NCBI GenBank assembly: GCA_014653935.1
Contig: JACWDU010000001.1
Span: forward strand, 1-64,000
Source: Pelagibacterales bacterium SAG-MED23
GTDB lineage: Bacteria; Pseudomonadota; Alphaproteobacteria; Pelagibacterales; Pelagibacteraceae
DNA length: 64,000 bases
Direction of reading: 5' to 3'
Part shown: positions 57,018 through 64,000 of the stretch, piece after piece
How the letters are laid out: each line of letters opens with the position of its first letter
Position numbering within the stretch: the stretch's first letter is position 1
The notes under the pieces: model-generated
The model's database searches: none
Told to the model about the DNA's origin: nothing
Seen by the model: the letters and a program-made list of their open reading frames with translations, nothing else
Translations under genes and position numbers: made by a program

Positions 57018-57629
57018 TTAGTGTGACCAGATATCCCCATTAAAAGAAGCTAAATCAAGTTCTACTCTAGTATTTATGAACTTTATAGTTTTGTTATAAA
57101 GATCAATTCTTTTTTCTCTTTCTAAAATATTTTTTAATGAATCGTAAATTTTATGTAAATATATCACATCTTGAGCACAGTATTTTAATTGTTTATCTGT
57201 CAACTCACCGCCGAAATATGATGATTGCAATTGTTTACTAACATCTACACCAGTAAATTCTTTTATTAAATCCTTCAAACCATGTCTATCAGAATAACTT
57301 CTAGCAATTTTGCTCATTATTTTTGTACAATTTACATTTTCAACGTCTATTTCTAAATATTTTTTGATAAATAAAAGATCAGCTCTAGCAAAATGAAATA
57401 ATTTATTTAAATTTCTGTTAGTTAGTAAATTTTTTAGATTTGGAGCGTTGTAGTTATCTTTATCTAATTGAATAATATGAGCATCGTTATTTCCCGATGA
57501 AATTTGAACTAAACATAGCCTATCTCTTTCAACATTAAGTCCAGTAAATTCACAATCTACTGCTATCTTGTCACTGAACTTTATTTCATCTGGCAAATCT
57601 TTCTTATGTAATTTAATATCTAAATTCAT
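57018..57629 (-). CDS. rnd: Ribonuclease D, catalytic domain only
   Basis: A 203-residue DEDD exonuclease. VDCEFTGLN near residue 25 holds the first acidic pair, LFHFARADLLF near residue 78 the second, and YCAQDVIYLHKIY near residue 150 the last (with tyrosine). The HRDC domains of the 370-residue E. coli enzyme are missing, as in other small alphaproteobacterial forms. It probably trims 3' ends of tRNA and other RNAs. It is divergent from the NDUFA9-like gene, 17 bases apart. Confidence 0.9.
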   Translation of the reverse strand: MNLDIKLHKKDLPDEIKFSDKIAVDCEFTGLNVERDRLCLVQISSGNNDAHIIQLDKDNYNAPNLKNLLTNRNLNKLFHFARADLLFIKKYLEIDVENVNCTKIMSKIARSYSDRHGLKDLIKEFTGVDVSKQLQSSYFGGELTDKQLKYCAQDVIYLHKIYDSLKNILEREKRIDLYNKTIKFINTRVELDLASFNGDIWSH

Positions 57630-57646
57630 TAAATAGATTTATATAT

Positions 57647-58612
57647 ATGAAAACTCAGGATTCAATTTTAATATTTGGTTCTTCTGGACAAATAGGAAAA
57701 TCGCTTATTAGGAAGCTTACAAAAAACAATTACAGAGTTACCGCAGTAACTAGAAGCATTCATCAAAAAGGTTACCGAATAAAAACTCAATCTAATTATG
57801 GTTATTTAGAACTTAAAGAACTCAATATGTTTAATGAGCAAAATATTTCAAAATTAATGGAACAATCTTCTATTTGCATAAATCTAATTGGAATCTTATA
57901 TGAAAAAAAAGAAAATCAATTTAATTTAATACACTCCGATTTACCCTCTTTACTTTCAAAAATAGCATCAAAAAAATCTTTAAAGCAATTTATTCACGTT
58001 TCTGCTTTAGGTGTAGAGAATGCAATAGATAGTCGCTATGCCTCTAGCAAATTGGATGGAGAAAAAAAAGTAAGAGAGAATTTTCCAAATGCTATAATTT
58101 TAAAACCTTCTATTGTTTATTCAGTTGATGATAATTTTACAACAAATTTTATGAGACTGTTGAGTATACTTCCTGTAATGCCATTATATTATTCTGGAAA
58201 AACTAAGTTTACTCCCATTCATGTTTCTGATTTTTCAGATATAATTTTTAATATAATCCAAAAAAGAATGAACGGTGAAACAATAGAGTGTATTGGCCCA
58301 GAAATCATTTCCTTTAAAGAAATAATTATAAAAATTTTAAAATCAATAAATAAAAAACGGTTGCTTCTGTCAATCCCTTTAGCTTTAGCTAAAGTTAATG
58401 CAAGAATATTGCAATTGATGCCTAACCCACTATTAACCATGGACCAGTTAAAACTTCTTAGATATGATAATATAGCATCAGGAAAAAATAAAACAAACTT
58501 TGATATTAATATGCAAGCAAATAAAAAATTTGATTTTGAAATAAGTAAGTATAGTTATAATTGGACTAGTGGAGGTCAATATTCAAAAATGAAAATTGAT
58601 AAAAATAATTAA
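57647..58612 (+). CDS. NDUFA9-like NAD(P)-binding protein
   Basis: A 321-residue extended short-chain-dehydrogenase-like protein. The dinucleotide loop ILIFGSSGQIGKSLI lies at residues 8-22, and QFIHVSALGVEN and YASSKLDGEKKVRE supply a Ser and Lys similar to SDRs. It matches the alphaproteobacterial group related to mitochondrial complex I subunit NDUFA9, of uncertain role (complex I assembly or quinone-linked). The usual YxxxK tyrosine is seen as YASSK. It is followed by a SHOCT protein, one base overlapping. Confidence 0.82.
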   Translation: MKTQDSILIFGSSGQIGKSLIRKLTKNNYRVTAVTRSIHQKGYRIKTQSNYGYLELKELNMFNEQNISKLMEQSSICINLIGILYEKKENQFNLIHSDLPSLLSKIASKKSLKQFIHVSALGVENAIDSRYASSKLDGEKKVRENFPNAIILKPSIVYSVDDNFTTNFMRLLSILPVMPLYYSGKTKFTPIHVSDFSDIIFNIIQKRMNGETIECIGPEIISFKEIIIKILKSINKKRLLLSIPLALAKVNARILQLMPNPLLTMDQLKLLRYDNIASGKNKTNFDINMQANKKFDFEISKYSYNWTSGGQYSKMKIDKNN

Positions 58613-58866
58613 TGTTGACGAATATCATCTATCTCCTTGTATTTATAATTTTAGCTTTTGTACTTTCTATTGCAGTCAAAGCCATAACAAGAGGTGTCGA
58701 GGCAAAACAAATAATTAAAGAAGAAAATAATTTAGAAATTGATGTTGAGAACAAAAATCTGAATTCAGAAATTGTTAAACAAATTAAAGAACTAAACGAT
58801 TTACATAATAATGGAATAATTGATAATGAGGAATTCAAAAAAGCGAAAGAAAAGATACTTAAATAA
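58612..58866 (+). CDS. Small membrane protein with SHOCT domain
   Basis: An 84-residue protein with an N-terminal membrane helix (about 4-23) and a C-terminal short domain (IKELNDLHNNGIIDNEEFKKAKEKIL) typical of SHOCT. The SHOCT motif is thought to mediate oligomerisation in many proteins. Start overlaps the previous stop (TAATG). The stop codon abuts the convergent gcrA end with no spacer. Function unknown. Confidence 0.7.
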   Translation: MLTNIIYLLVFIILAFVLSIAVKAITRGVEAKQIIKEENNLEIDVENKNLNSEIVKQIKELNDLHNNGIIDNEEFKKAKEKILK

Positions 58867-59364
58867 CTAGGCGGACTTTATTTTTTTTTCAATAAATTTC
58901 GGAACATCATCTTCTTTGTCGTCAACTTCCTCTTTTTTTCCTTTAGGCTGAAAAACTATCATAAGATGCAAAGGACAATATGAAAATTTTTCAATAGTTT
59001 TTCTTCCACAAAAAGAAGAGTCTTTTTCATCTGGATGACCCTCCATATATTTACAAGTATGTTCGCTTAATTCTTCTAAATGAAGATTTTTAGCAGGTTC
59101 AAAATTTTTATCTAATAGGAGTGACCGAAATCTGTGTTTTCTACTTGTCTTTTTTTGAAAATTATTAACGTTATCTGATGTAACAGAATTATTCTTAGCT
59201 ATTGAAGGTCTTGTTTTAATTTTGGCAGATAAATTTAATCTATGAGCTTTTCCTATCACAGCATTTCTACTTACACCTCCAAGAATTTCAGCGATTTGAC
59301 TTGCTGTTTGACCTTTACCCCAAAGATCTCTCAATTTGCTTACTTTTTGATCTGTCCAGCTCAT
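58867..59364 (-). CDS. gcrA: GcrA cell-cycle regulator
   Basis: A 165-residue GcrA. The diagnostic N-terminus MSWTDQKVSKLRDLW-GKGQTASQIAEILGG-VSRNAVIGKAHRLNL forms the helix-turn-helix (1-46), and a C-terminal zinc-like region (CKYMEGHPDEKDSSFCGRKTIEKFSYCPLHL) follows. In Caulobacter GcrA recruits sigma-70 to promoters carrying methylated GANTC, linking CcrM methylation to the cell cycle. ccrM is not in the window. A tail rich in Lys/Glu/Asp ends it. Confidence 0.95.
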   Translation of the reverse strand: MSWTDQKVSKLRDLWGKGQTASQIAEILGGVSRNAVIGKAHRLNLSAKIKTRPSIAKNNSVTSDNVNNFQKKTSRKHRFRSLLLDKNFEPAKNLHLEELSEHTCKYMEGHPDEKDSSFCGRKTIEKFSYCPLHLMIVFQPKGKKEEVDDKEDDVPKFIEKKIKSA

Positions 59365-59423
59365 ATTACTATATTTAGTATACTTTAATATATTTACAAC
59401 ACGATATAGAAATCACAATTGTC

Positions 59424-59445
59424 AAGCTTTAACAAGCTTTTTTTA
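59424..59445 (+). terminator. Hairpin plus T-run between gcrA and the ABC-2 gene
   Basis: AAGCTT at 59424-59429 pairs with AAGCTT at 59434-59439 (each its own reverse complement) around TAAC, and a run of seven T residues follows from 59438. That is a minimal intrinsic terminator on the + strand. It stands in a divergent spacer upstream of the permease gene, where a terminator is not needed, so it may act as an attenuator. The remaining 127-base spacer is AT-rich with no certain promoter. Confidence 0.4.
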
Positions 59446-59491
59446 TTGTTTTTTAACAAATATTAAAAAAAAAGTTTATTAATAATTACTT

Positions 59492-60304
59492 ATGGTTGAA
59501 TTACAGAAAAAATATCAAATTGGATTAAGAAGATTTGGAATTATAAACTGGATAGGAACTTATTCTTTATTCAAAAAAGAAGTTTTTAGATTTTTAACAG
59601 TTTCTGGACAGACGTTGTTTGGCCCAATATTAACTAGTATATTGTTTTTAACTGTTATCTCTTTAGCAATAGGAGATCAAAGGGCTGATGTATTGGGAGT
59701 TCCATACATAAAATTTTTAGCAAGTGGTTTAATAATGATGCAAGTAATTCAACAAAGTTTTGCACATTCTAGCTCTTCATTAATGATGGGTAAAATGATG
59801 GGTACAATTACTGATATTGTACATAGCCCACTATCAGCCTTGGAAGTAGTGTTTGCAATAACATTTGCTTCTGCTGTGAGAGGTTTGTTGATTGCTTCTG
59901 CTTCAACTTTAATATTTATTTTTTTTATAGACCTATCAATACAAAATTTTTTATTGTGGTTTATTTATTTGTTTTTAGGTGGGCTATTTATGGGGTCACT
60001 AGGGATAATTGTAGGTTTGTATGCTGACAAATTTGATCAAATGAGTACAATTACAAACTTTATAATAGTACCCTTGAGCTTTTTAAGTGGTACTTTTTAT
60101 AGTATCGAAAGATTGCCTGATTTTTTGAGAATAGTAAGTAATTATAATCCCTTTTTTCATATGATAGATGGATTTAGATACTCATTTATAGGTCAACTAG
60201 ATGGTTCAGTAACATTTGGAATAGTTTTATTAACAATTTTAAGTTTAGTTATTGCATATATCTCATACTTTCTAATTCATATAGGTTATAAAATTAAATC
60301 ATAA
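59492..60304 (+). CDS. ABC-2-type transporter permease
   Basis: A 270-residue integral membrane protein with six membrane segments in the ABC-2 pattern. LTVSGQTLFGPILTSILFLTVISLAIG near residue 31 and FIIVPLSFLSGTFYSIERLPDFLR near residue 190 are typical of the drug/polysaccharide export permeases, with FYSIERLP as the usual late motif. The partner ATPase is not adjacent. The cargo is unknown. It is followed after 6 bases by argD. Confidence 0.88.
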   Translation: MVELQKKYQIGLRRFGIINWIGTYSLFKKEVFRFLTVSGQTLFGPILTSILFLTVISLAIGDQRADVLGVPYIKFLASGLIMMQVIQQSFAHSSSSLMMGKMMGTITDIVHSPLSALEVVFAITFASAVRGLLIASASTLIFIFFIDLSIQNFLLWFIYLFLGGLFMGSLGIIVGLYADKFDQMSTITNFIIVPLSFLSGTFYSIERLPDFLRIVSNYNPFFHMIDGFRYSFIGQLDGSVTFGIVLLTILSLVIAYISYFLIHIGYKIKS

Positions 60305-60310
60305 TTTAAA

Positions 60311-61480
60311 ATGAGTTCATTAGCTAACAATTATAAAAGAAGAGATTTATCTTTTAGTAAAGGCAAAGGTTCTTTTTTGTATACAAAAAAAGGTATAAAG
60401 TTTTTAGATTTTGTTCAGGGCATTGCCGTTAATTCGTTAGGCCACACCAATCCAACTTTAGTAAAGGCAATAAATAAACAATCAAAAAAACTTTGGCATG
60501 TCTCAAATTCCTTCAATATTCCTGAGGGAGAAGAGCTTGCAAAAAAATTAACAAAAAAAACTTTTGCTGATGCTGTATTTTTTCAAAATAGTGGGGCAGA
60601 GGCTACAGAGGCTGCTATAAAAGTTGCTAGAAGATATTTTTATTCAATAGGGCAAGCAAAAAAGAACAGAATTCTTTGTATCAAGAATTCTTTTCATGGA
60701 AGAACTATTGCTGCAATAAATGCAAGTGGGTCTAAAAAAATGGTAGAAGGATTTGGTCCAAAAGTTGGAGGATTTGACCATTTTAAATTTGGTAACCATA
60801 ATGAGCTTAAAAGAAAAATTACGAGTAAAACTGCTGCTATAATGATTGAACCAATAATGGGTGAGGGAGGCATTAAAGTAATACCAACTTGGTGTTTAAA
60901 GGAAATTAGAAAGATTTGTAATAAGAAAAAAATTCTGCTTATTTTAGATGAAGTTCAGTGTGGAATTGGAAGATCTGGCAAATTTTTTTCATACGAATAT
61001 GCAAATATAAAGCCAGATATAGTTCCAATTGCAAAAGGAATTGGAGGTGGATTCCCAATAGGAGCGGTATTGATGACAAAAAAAGTTTCTAAAGCTATGG
61101 TTCCAGGCACACATGGATCTACTTTTGGTGGAAACCCTCTAGCAATGTCTGTTGGTAATGCCGTGATGGATGAAATTTTCAAAAAAGGCTTTCTTTCAAA
61201 AGTAAAAAGTAATTCAAAATATTTTATTTCAGAATTAAATAAAATTAAAAATAAATTTCCTAATATTATTAAAGAAATAAGAGGAACAGGATTAATTTTA
61301 GGAATACAGTTACATCATGACCAGACAAAATTTATACAAAGTTTAACGAAAAATAAATTATTAACGATCAGAGCAGCTGAAAATGTTATAAGAATTTTGC
61401 CCCCGTTAAATGTTGTTAAAAAAGAAATAAATATGGCTTTAAAAATAATAAATAAAGTTTGTGATGGATACAAAAATTAA
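60311..61480 (+). CDS. argD: Acetylornithine aminotransferase
   Basis: A 389-residue class III aminotransferase of the arginine path, converting N-acetylglutamate semialdehyde to N-acetylornithine (and possibly serving DapC in lysine synthesis). PLP contacts: NSGAEATEAAIK near residue 93, SFHGRT near 127, LDEVQCGIGRSG near 212, and the lysine K242 in AKGIGGGFPIGA. It overlaps argF by one base. Confidence 0.95.
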   Translation: MSSLANNYKRRDLSFSKGKGSFLYTKKGIKFLDFVQGIAVNSLGHTNPTLVKAINKQSKKLWHVSNSFNIPEGEELAKKLTKKTFADAVFFQNSGAEATEAAIKVARRYFYSIGQAKKNRILCIKNSFHGRTIAAINASGSKKMVEGFGPKVGGFDHFKFGNHNELKRKITSKTAAIMIEPIMGEGGIKVIPTWCLKEIRKICNKKKILLILDEVQCGIGRSGKFFSYEYANIKPDIVPIAKGIGGGFPIGAVLMTKKVSKAMVPGTHGSTFGGNPLAMSVGNAVMDEIFKKGFLSKVKSNSKYFISELNKIKNKFPNIIKEIRGTGLILGIQLHHDQTKFIQSLTKNKLLTIRAAENVIRILPPLNVVKKEINMALKIINKVCDGYKN

Positions 61481-62412
61481 TGAAAAATTTTCTTCATATT
61501 AGAGATATTCCCGTAAGAGATTTAAAAAAAATTATTTCTGATGCAAAAAATAGAAAAGCTAAAAGAAAAAGATTAAATACTCTTGATCCTGACAAAGATG
61601 CACCTTTAAAAGGTAAAATTCTTTTGCAGATGTTTGAAAAATCTAGCCTAAGAACTAGATTAAGTTTTTATTTAGCTATTAAACAATTGGGTGGAGGATC
61701 TTTAACTTTAAGACCTGAAGAATTACATTTAAAAACTGGTGGAGAAAGTATAGCTGATACATCTAAGATTTTATCAACTTATGGCAATGCTTTTATGTTA
61801 AGAACTGATTCTGATAAAAAGCTTGATGAATTTAAGAAATATTCGAATATACCAATAATCAATGGATTAAGCCCATCTTCACATCCCACTCAAGTCTTAT
61901 CAGATATTTTTACAATCCAGGAAATTAAAAAGAAAAGTATTTCAAAATTAAAATTATGTTGGATAGGTGATGCTAACAACAATATGATGAATAGCTTAAT
62001 AGAAGCTTGTATAAAATTCTCTATCAAGTTAAATATTGCCTGCCCTAATAGCTATCAACCAAATAAAGCGCTTATTTCTTTAATAAAAAAACAAAAAGGA
62101 AAAATAAAAATTTATATTAAAAAAGAACTAGCTATTAAAAATTCTGATGTTGTTATGACAGACAAAATCATTTCATTAAATGATAAAGTTAATAAAAAAA
62201 AGAAACTTAATTCTTTTAAAAATTTTAAAGTGGACACAAAAACTATGAATTTAGCCAAGAAAGATGCAATATTTCTACATTGCCTACCAAGAGGAAATGA
62301 AGTTACAGAAGAAGTATTTCTTGGCAAGAAATCTAAAGTCTGGCAACAAGCTCTAAATAGAGTTTATGTTCAGAAGAGTATCTTATTATATTGTTTTGGT
62401 AAATTAAGGTAG
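61480..62412 (+). CDS. argF: Ornithine carbamoyltransferase, with altered motifs
   Basis: A 310-residue carbamoyltransferase. The substrate motif that is normally STRTR reads S-L-R-T-R (56-60), HPTQ is intact (135-138), the ornithine-loop SMG reads S-L-N (232-234), and HCLP (267-270) is intact. The adjacent argD supports a role in arginine synthesis. The changes in two canonical motifs leave open that the substrate is another acyl-ornithine. Its end overlaps convergent cycM by 9 bases. Confidence 0.88.
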   Translation: MKNFLHIRDIPVRDLKKIISDAKNRKAKRKRLNTLDPDKDAPLKGKILLQMFEKSSLRTRLSFYLAIKQLGGGSLTLRPEELHLKTGGESIADTSKILSTYGNAFMLRTDSDKKLDEFKKYSNIPIINGLSPSSHPTQVLSDIFTIQEIKKKSISKLKLCWIGDANNNMMNSLIEACIKFSIKLNIACPNSYQPNKALISLIKKQKGKIKIYIKKELAIKNSDVVMTDKIISLNDKVNKKKKLNSFKNFKVDTKTMNLAKKDAIFLHCLPRGNEVTEEVFLGKKSKVWQQALNRVYVQKSILLYCFGKLR

Positions 62413-62934
62413 TTGCAAAGGACTATCAGCATTAGCATTCATATAAAGAATTACTGAAGCTCTATCTTTCTCTTTTTTTAATCCTGCAAAAGCCATCTTA
62501 GTACCTTTTATATAAGAAGCAGGCTTTATTAAAAAACTATTCATTTCTTGGAAAGTCCAATCTTTACCAAATGCTATTAAGGCTTTTGAGTATTTATAAT
62601 CTTCTAGGGCACCCATATTTCTACCTAAGACGTTGTAAAGTGCAGGACCAATATTATTTCTTCCACCTTTTTTAATAGAATGACATGCGCTACATTTCTT
62701 GAAAACTTTTTTTCCATGATCAACACTTCCCATCGCTAACAAAGCGGCTATATCCACAGTTTCAACAGTAGCGGAAGTCTTTGTACTATCCGTTTCAGCA
62801 AATTCAACTTTATAGGCTGACTTACTAGGCTTCTCTACATAATAGATAATGTCTGAAATCTTAGTTATTCCAAATATAACAACAAAAATAACTACGATTG
62901 CCGCAATAATTTTATTAATTTCAAATGAGTCCAT
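62404..62934 (-). CDS. cycM: Membrane-anchored cytochrome c (CycM type)
   Basis: A 176-residue protein with an N-terminal membrane anchor (about 8-24) facing the periplasm, a Ser/Thr linker and a class I cytochrome c domain. The haem motif C81-SA-C84-H85 and the likely axial ligand M147 in KGTKMAFAG are present. It resembles the alphaproteobacterial CycM, which brings electrons from bc1 to cytochrome c oxidase. kdsB lies divergent beyond a 97-base spacer with no clear promoter. Confidence 0.92.
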   Translation of the reverse strand: MDSFEINKIIAAIVVIFVVIFGITKISDIIYYVEKPSKSAYKVEFAETDSTKTSATVETVDIAALLAMGSVDHGKKVFKKCSACHSIKKGGRNNIGPALYNVLGRNMGALEDYKYSKALIAFGKDWTFQEMNSFLIKPASYIKGTKMAFAGLKKEKDRASVILYMNANADSPLQLP

Positions 62935-63031
62935 GATTTTTAATTATTATCCTCGTATAACATGTTAAACAAAAAAAATACTAAATTTAAATTTAAATAT
63001 TGCGTCTGAAAGACGCATAATACTTACTTTT

Positions 63032-63769
63032 ATGAGCAATACAGTAATTTTAATTCCATCCAGATTAGCTGCTACAAGGCTACCAAATAAACCTTTATTA
63101 AAAATTAATAATATTTCAATTATCAATCATGTTTACAAAATTGCAAAATCATCACTCATTGGAGAAAGCTATGTTGCAACAGGTGATAAAGAAATATTTG
63201 AGGAAGTGATCAAACATGGAGGAAAATGTATTCTAACTAAAAAGGATCATAAAACTGGAACTGACAGAATTTTTGAGGCCTATCAAGAGTTAAATGATGA
63301 CAATATTGATTATATAATAAATCTTCAAGGAGATGAACCTATGCTTGATATTGAGGATGTTAATAATCTTCTTAAAAATACTATTGAAAAAAAATCTAAA
63401 ATTTCAACATTAGCCTGTCAAATTGAAGATGAAAAATTATTCTTAAATAAAAATATCGTAAAAGTAACCACAAAAGATCAAATTAATCAAAGTAATCTTT
63501 CAACAGCAACATCATTCATGAGAGAGATTAATAATACAAAAAAAAATATTTACCATCATATTGGAATTTATATTTACAATGTTTCATATTTAGAAAAATT
63601 TGTTCAATTAGAGCAAACTCAGAATGAAAAATCTCAAAAATTAGAACAATTAAGACTAATGGATAACAATATTGAAATAAATGTTGGATTAGCAAAAACT
63701 AAACCAATTGGTGTGGATACAGCTGAAGATTATCTAGAAATAAAAAAAATAATGGAATATAAAAATTAA
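63032..63769 (+). CDS. kdsB: 3-Deoxy-manno-octulosonate cytidylyltransferase
   Basis: A 245-residue nucleotidyltransferase making CMP-Kdo. The N-terminal loop IPSRLAATRLPNKPL (about 8-22), the YVATGDKEI and GTDRIFEAY segments, NLQGDEPML near residue 97 and the C-terminal PIGVDTAEDYLE match KdsB. It activates Kdo for LPS core. Followed 3 bases later by pheA. Confidence 0.96.
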   Translation: MSNTVILIPSRLAATRLPNKPLLKINNISIINHVYKIAKSSLIGESYVATGDKEIFEEVIKHGGKCILTKKDHKTGTDRIFEAYQELNDDNIDYIINLQGDEPMLDIEDVNNLLKNTIEKKSKISTLACQIEDEKLFLNKNIVKVTTKDQINQSNLSTATSFMREINNTKKNIYHHIGIYIYNVSYLEKFVQLEQTQNEKSQKLEQLRLMDNNIEINVGLAKTKPIGVDTAEDYLEIKKIMEYKN

Positions 63770-63772
63770 ATT

Positions 63773-64000
63773 ATGAAAATTGCTTACCAAGGTGTTGCAG
63801 GAAGTTACAGTGAAAGTTGTGCTAAAAAAATGTATCCAGAGAGTGAAACAATACCTTGTAAAACTTTTGATGAATGTTTTGAAAGGTCTAGTGAAGATAA
63901 TTCAATTAAATCTTTAATTCCAGAATCAAACAAAACAACTGGAAATATTGGTGTTGAATATTTAATTTTTAAATACAGATTAAATATTTATGCTGAACAT
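63773..64000 (+). CDS. pheA: Prephenate dehydratase, N-terminal part (window ends)
   Basis: The first 76 codons of a gene starting at ATG 63773; the rest is beyond the window. MKIAYQGVAGSYSE is the usual opening of the dehydratase domain. The conserved loop GIVPIENS of this family appears here as SLIPESNKTTGN, a shorter variant. The enzyme forms phenylpyruvate for phenylalanine synthesis. The kdsB-pheA order is common in alphaproteobacteria. Confidence 0.88.
   Translation, partial: MKIAYQGVAGSYSESCAKKMYPESETIPCKTFDECFERSSEDNSIKSLIPESNKTTGNIGVEYLIFKYRLNIYAEH

Noticed and set aside
57017..57040. Longer kdsD start (8 extra codons).
   Set aside because: It would overlap rnd coding; the ATG at 57016 is one base after the rnd stop and fits the KdsD N-terminus.

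Overview
The window is a very AT-rich, gene-dense stretch of a bacterial chromosome. Gene content and order point to a streamlined, free-living alphaproteobacterium. Supporting signs are gcrA, a RegB-type kinase, the DnaJ/cobS/cobT/bolA block, murA-DUF2948-hisD-infA, trpF-trpB-trpA-accD-folC, aroA-cmk-rpsA-ihfB, and tRNA-His with an A73 discriminator base. With the AT richness, tiny spacers and intact amino-acid pathways, the SAR11 group (Pelagibacter-like) is the best fit. That assignment is inference from gene content; no phylogeny was run. No insertion sequence, prophage, CRISPR array or rRNA was seen, and no gene-free stretch exceeds 300 bases.

Layout. 1-1015: the end of a probable gltB and a convergent alpha/beta hydrolase. 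1058-11497: a rightward translation block (glycosyltransferase, thrS, infC, rpmI, rplT, pheS, pheT, lepA, a methyltransferase, tRNA-Ser). 11504-12277: a reverse FkbM methyltransferase. 12421-15753: gyrB and a RegB-like redox kinase. 15750-19034: cobT, cobS and a DnaJ-like protein on the reverse strand, with bolA divergent. 19307-20909: aroB and aroK. 20965-25058: two envelope proteins of unknown role, then def-fmt-truA. 25055-32396: a long reverse block (SET protein, histone-deacetylase-like hydrolase, dapE, dapD, HAD phosphatase, argB, yidC, yidD, rnpA, rpmH).

32479-44974: mostly rightward. It holds a TVP38-like membrane protein, tRNA-Thr (reverse), two tiny basic proteins, dcd, murA, DUF2948, hisD, infA, tRNA-Phe, csp, tRNA-His, hisS, hisZ, hisG, then three DNA nuclease-type genes (rmuC, an MGME1-like exonuclease, exonuclease I) and a thioredoxin. 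44971-57629: one long reverse run (folC, accD, trpA, trpB, trpF, pyrF, ihfB, rpsA, cmk, aroA, lptB, lptC-like, kdsD, rnd). 57647-64000: an NDUFA9-like protein, a SHOCT protein, gcrA (reverse), an ABC-2 permease, argD, argF, cycM (reverse), kdsB and the start of pheA.

The genes serve translation, amino-acid synthesis (His, Trp, Arg, Lys, aromatic), LPS/Kdo and murein synthesis, membrane-protein insertion and DNA repair. The most interesting points are CobS/CobT without CobN or cobalamin genes in view, the three-nuclease cluster with an MGME1-like active-site pattern, the tRNA-His/hisS/hisZ/hisG run, SET and HDAC-like genes beside the lysine pathway, the non-ATG starts of both initiation factor genes, unusual motifs in FolC, AccD and ArgF, a missing lptA, and convergent gene ends that leave no room for terminators.
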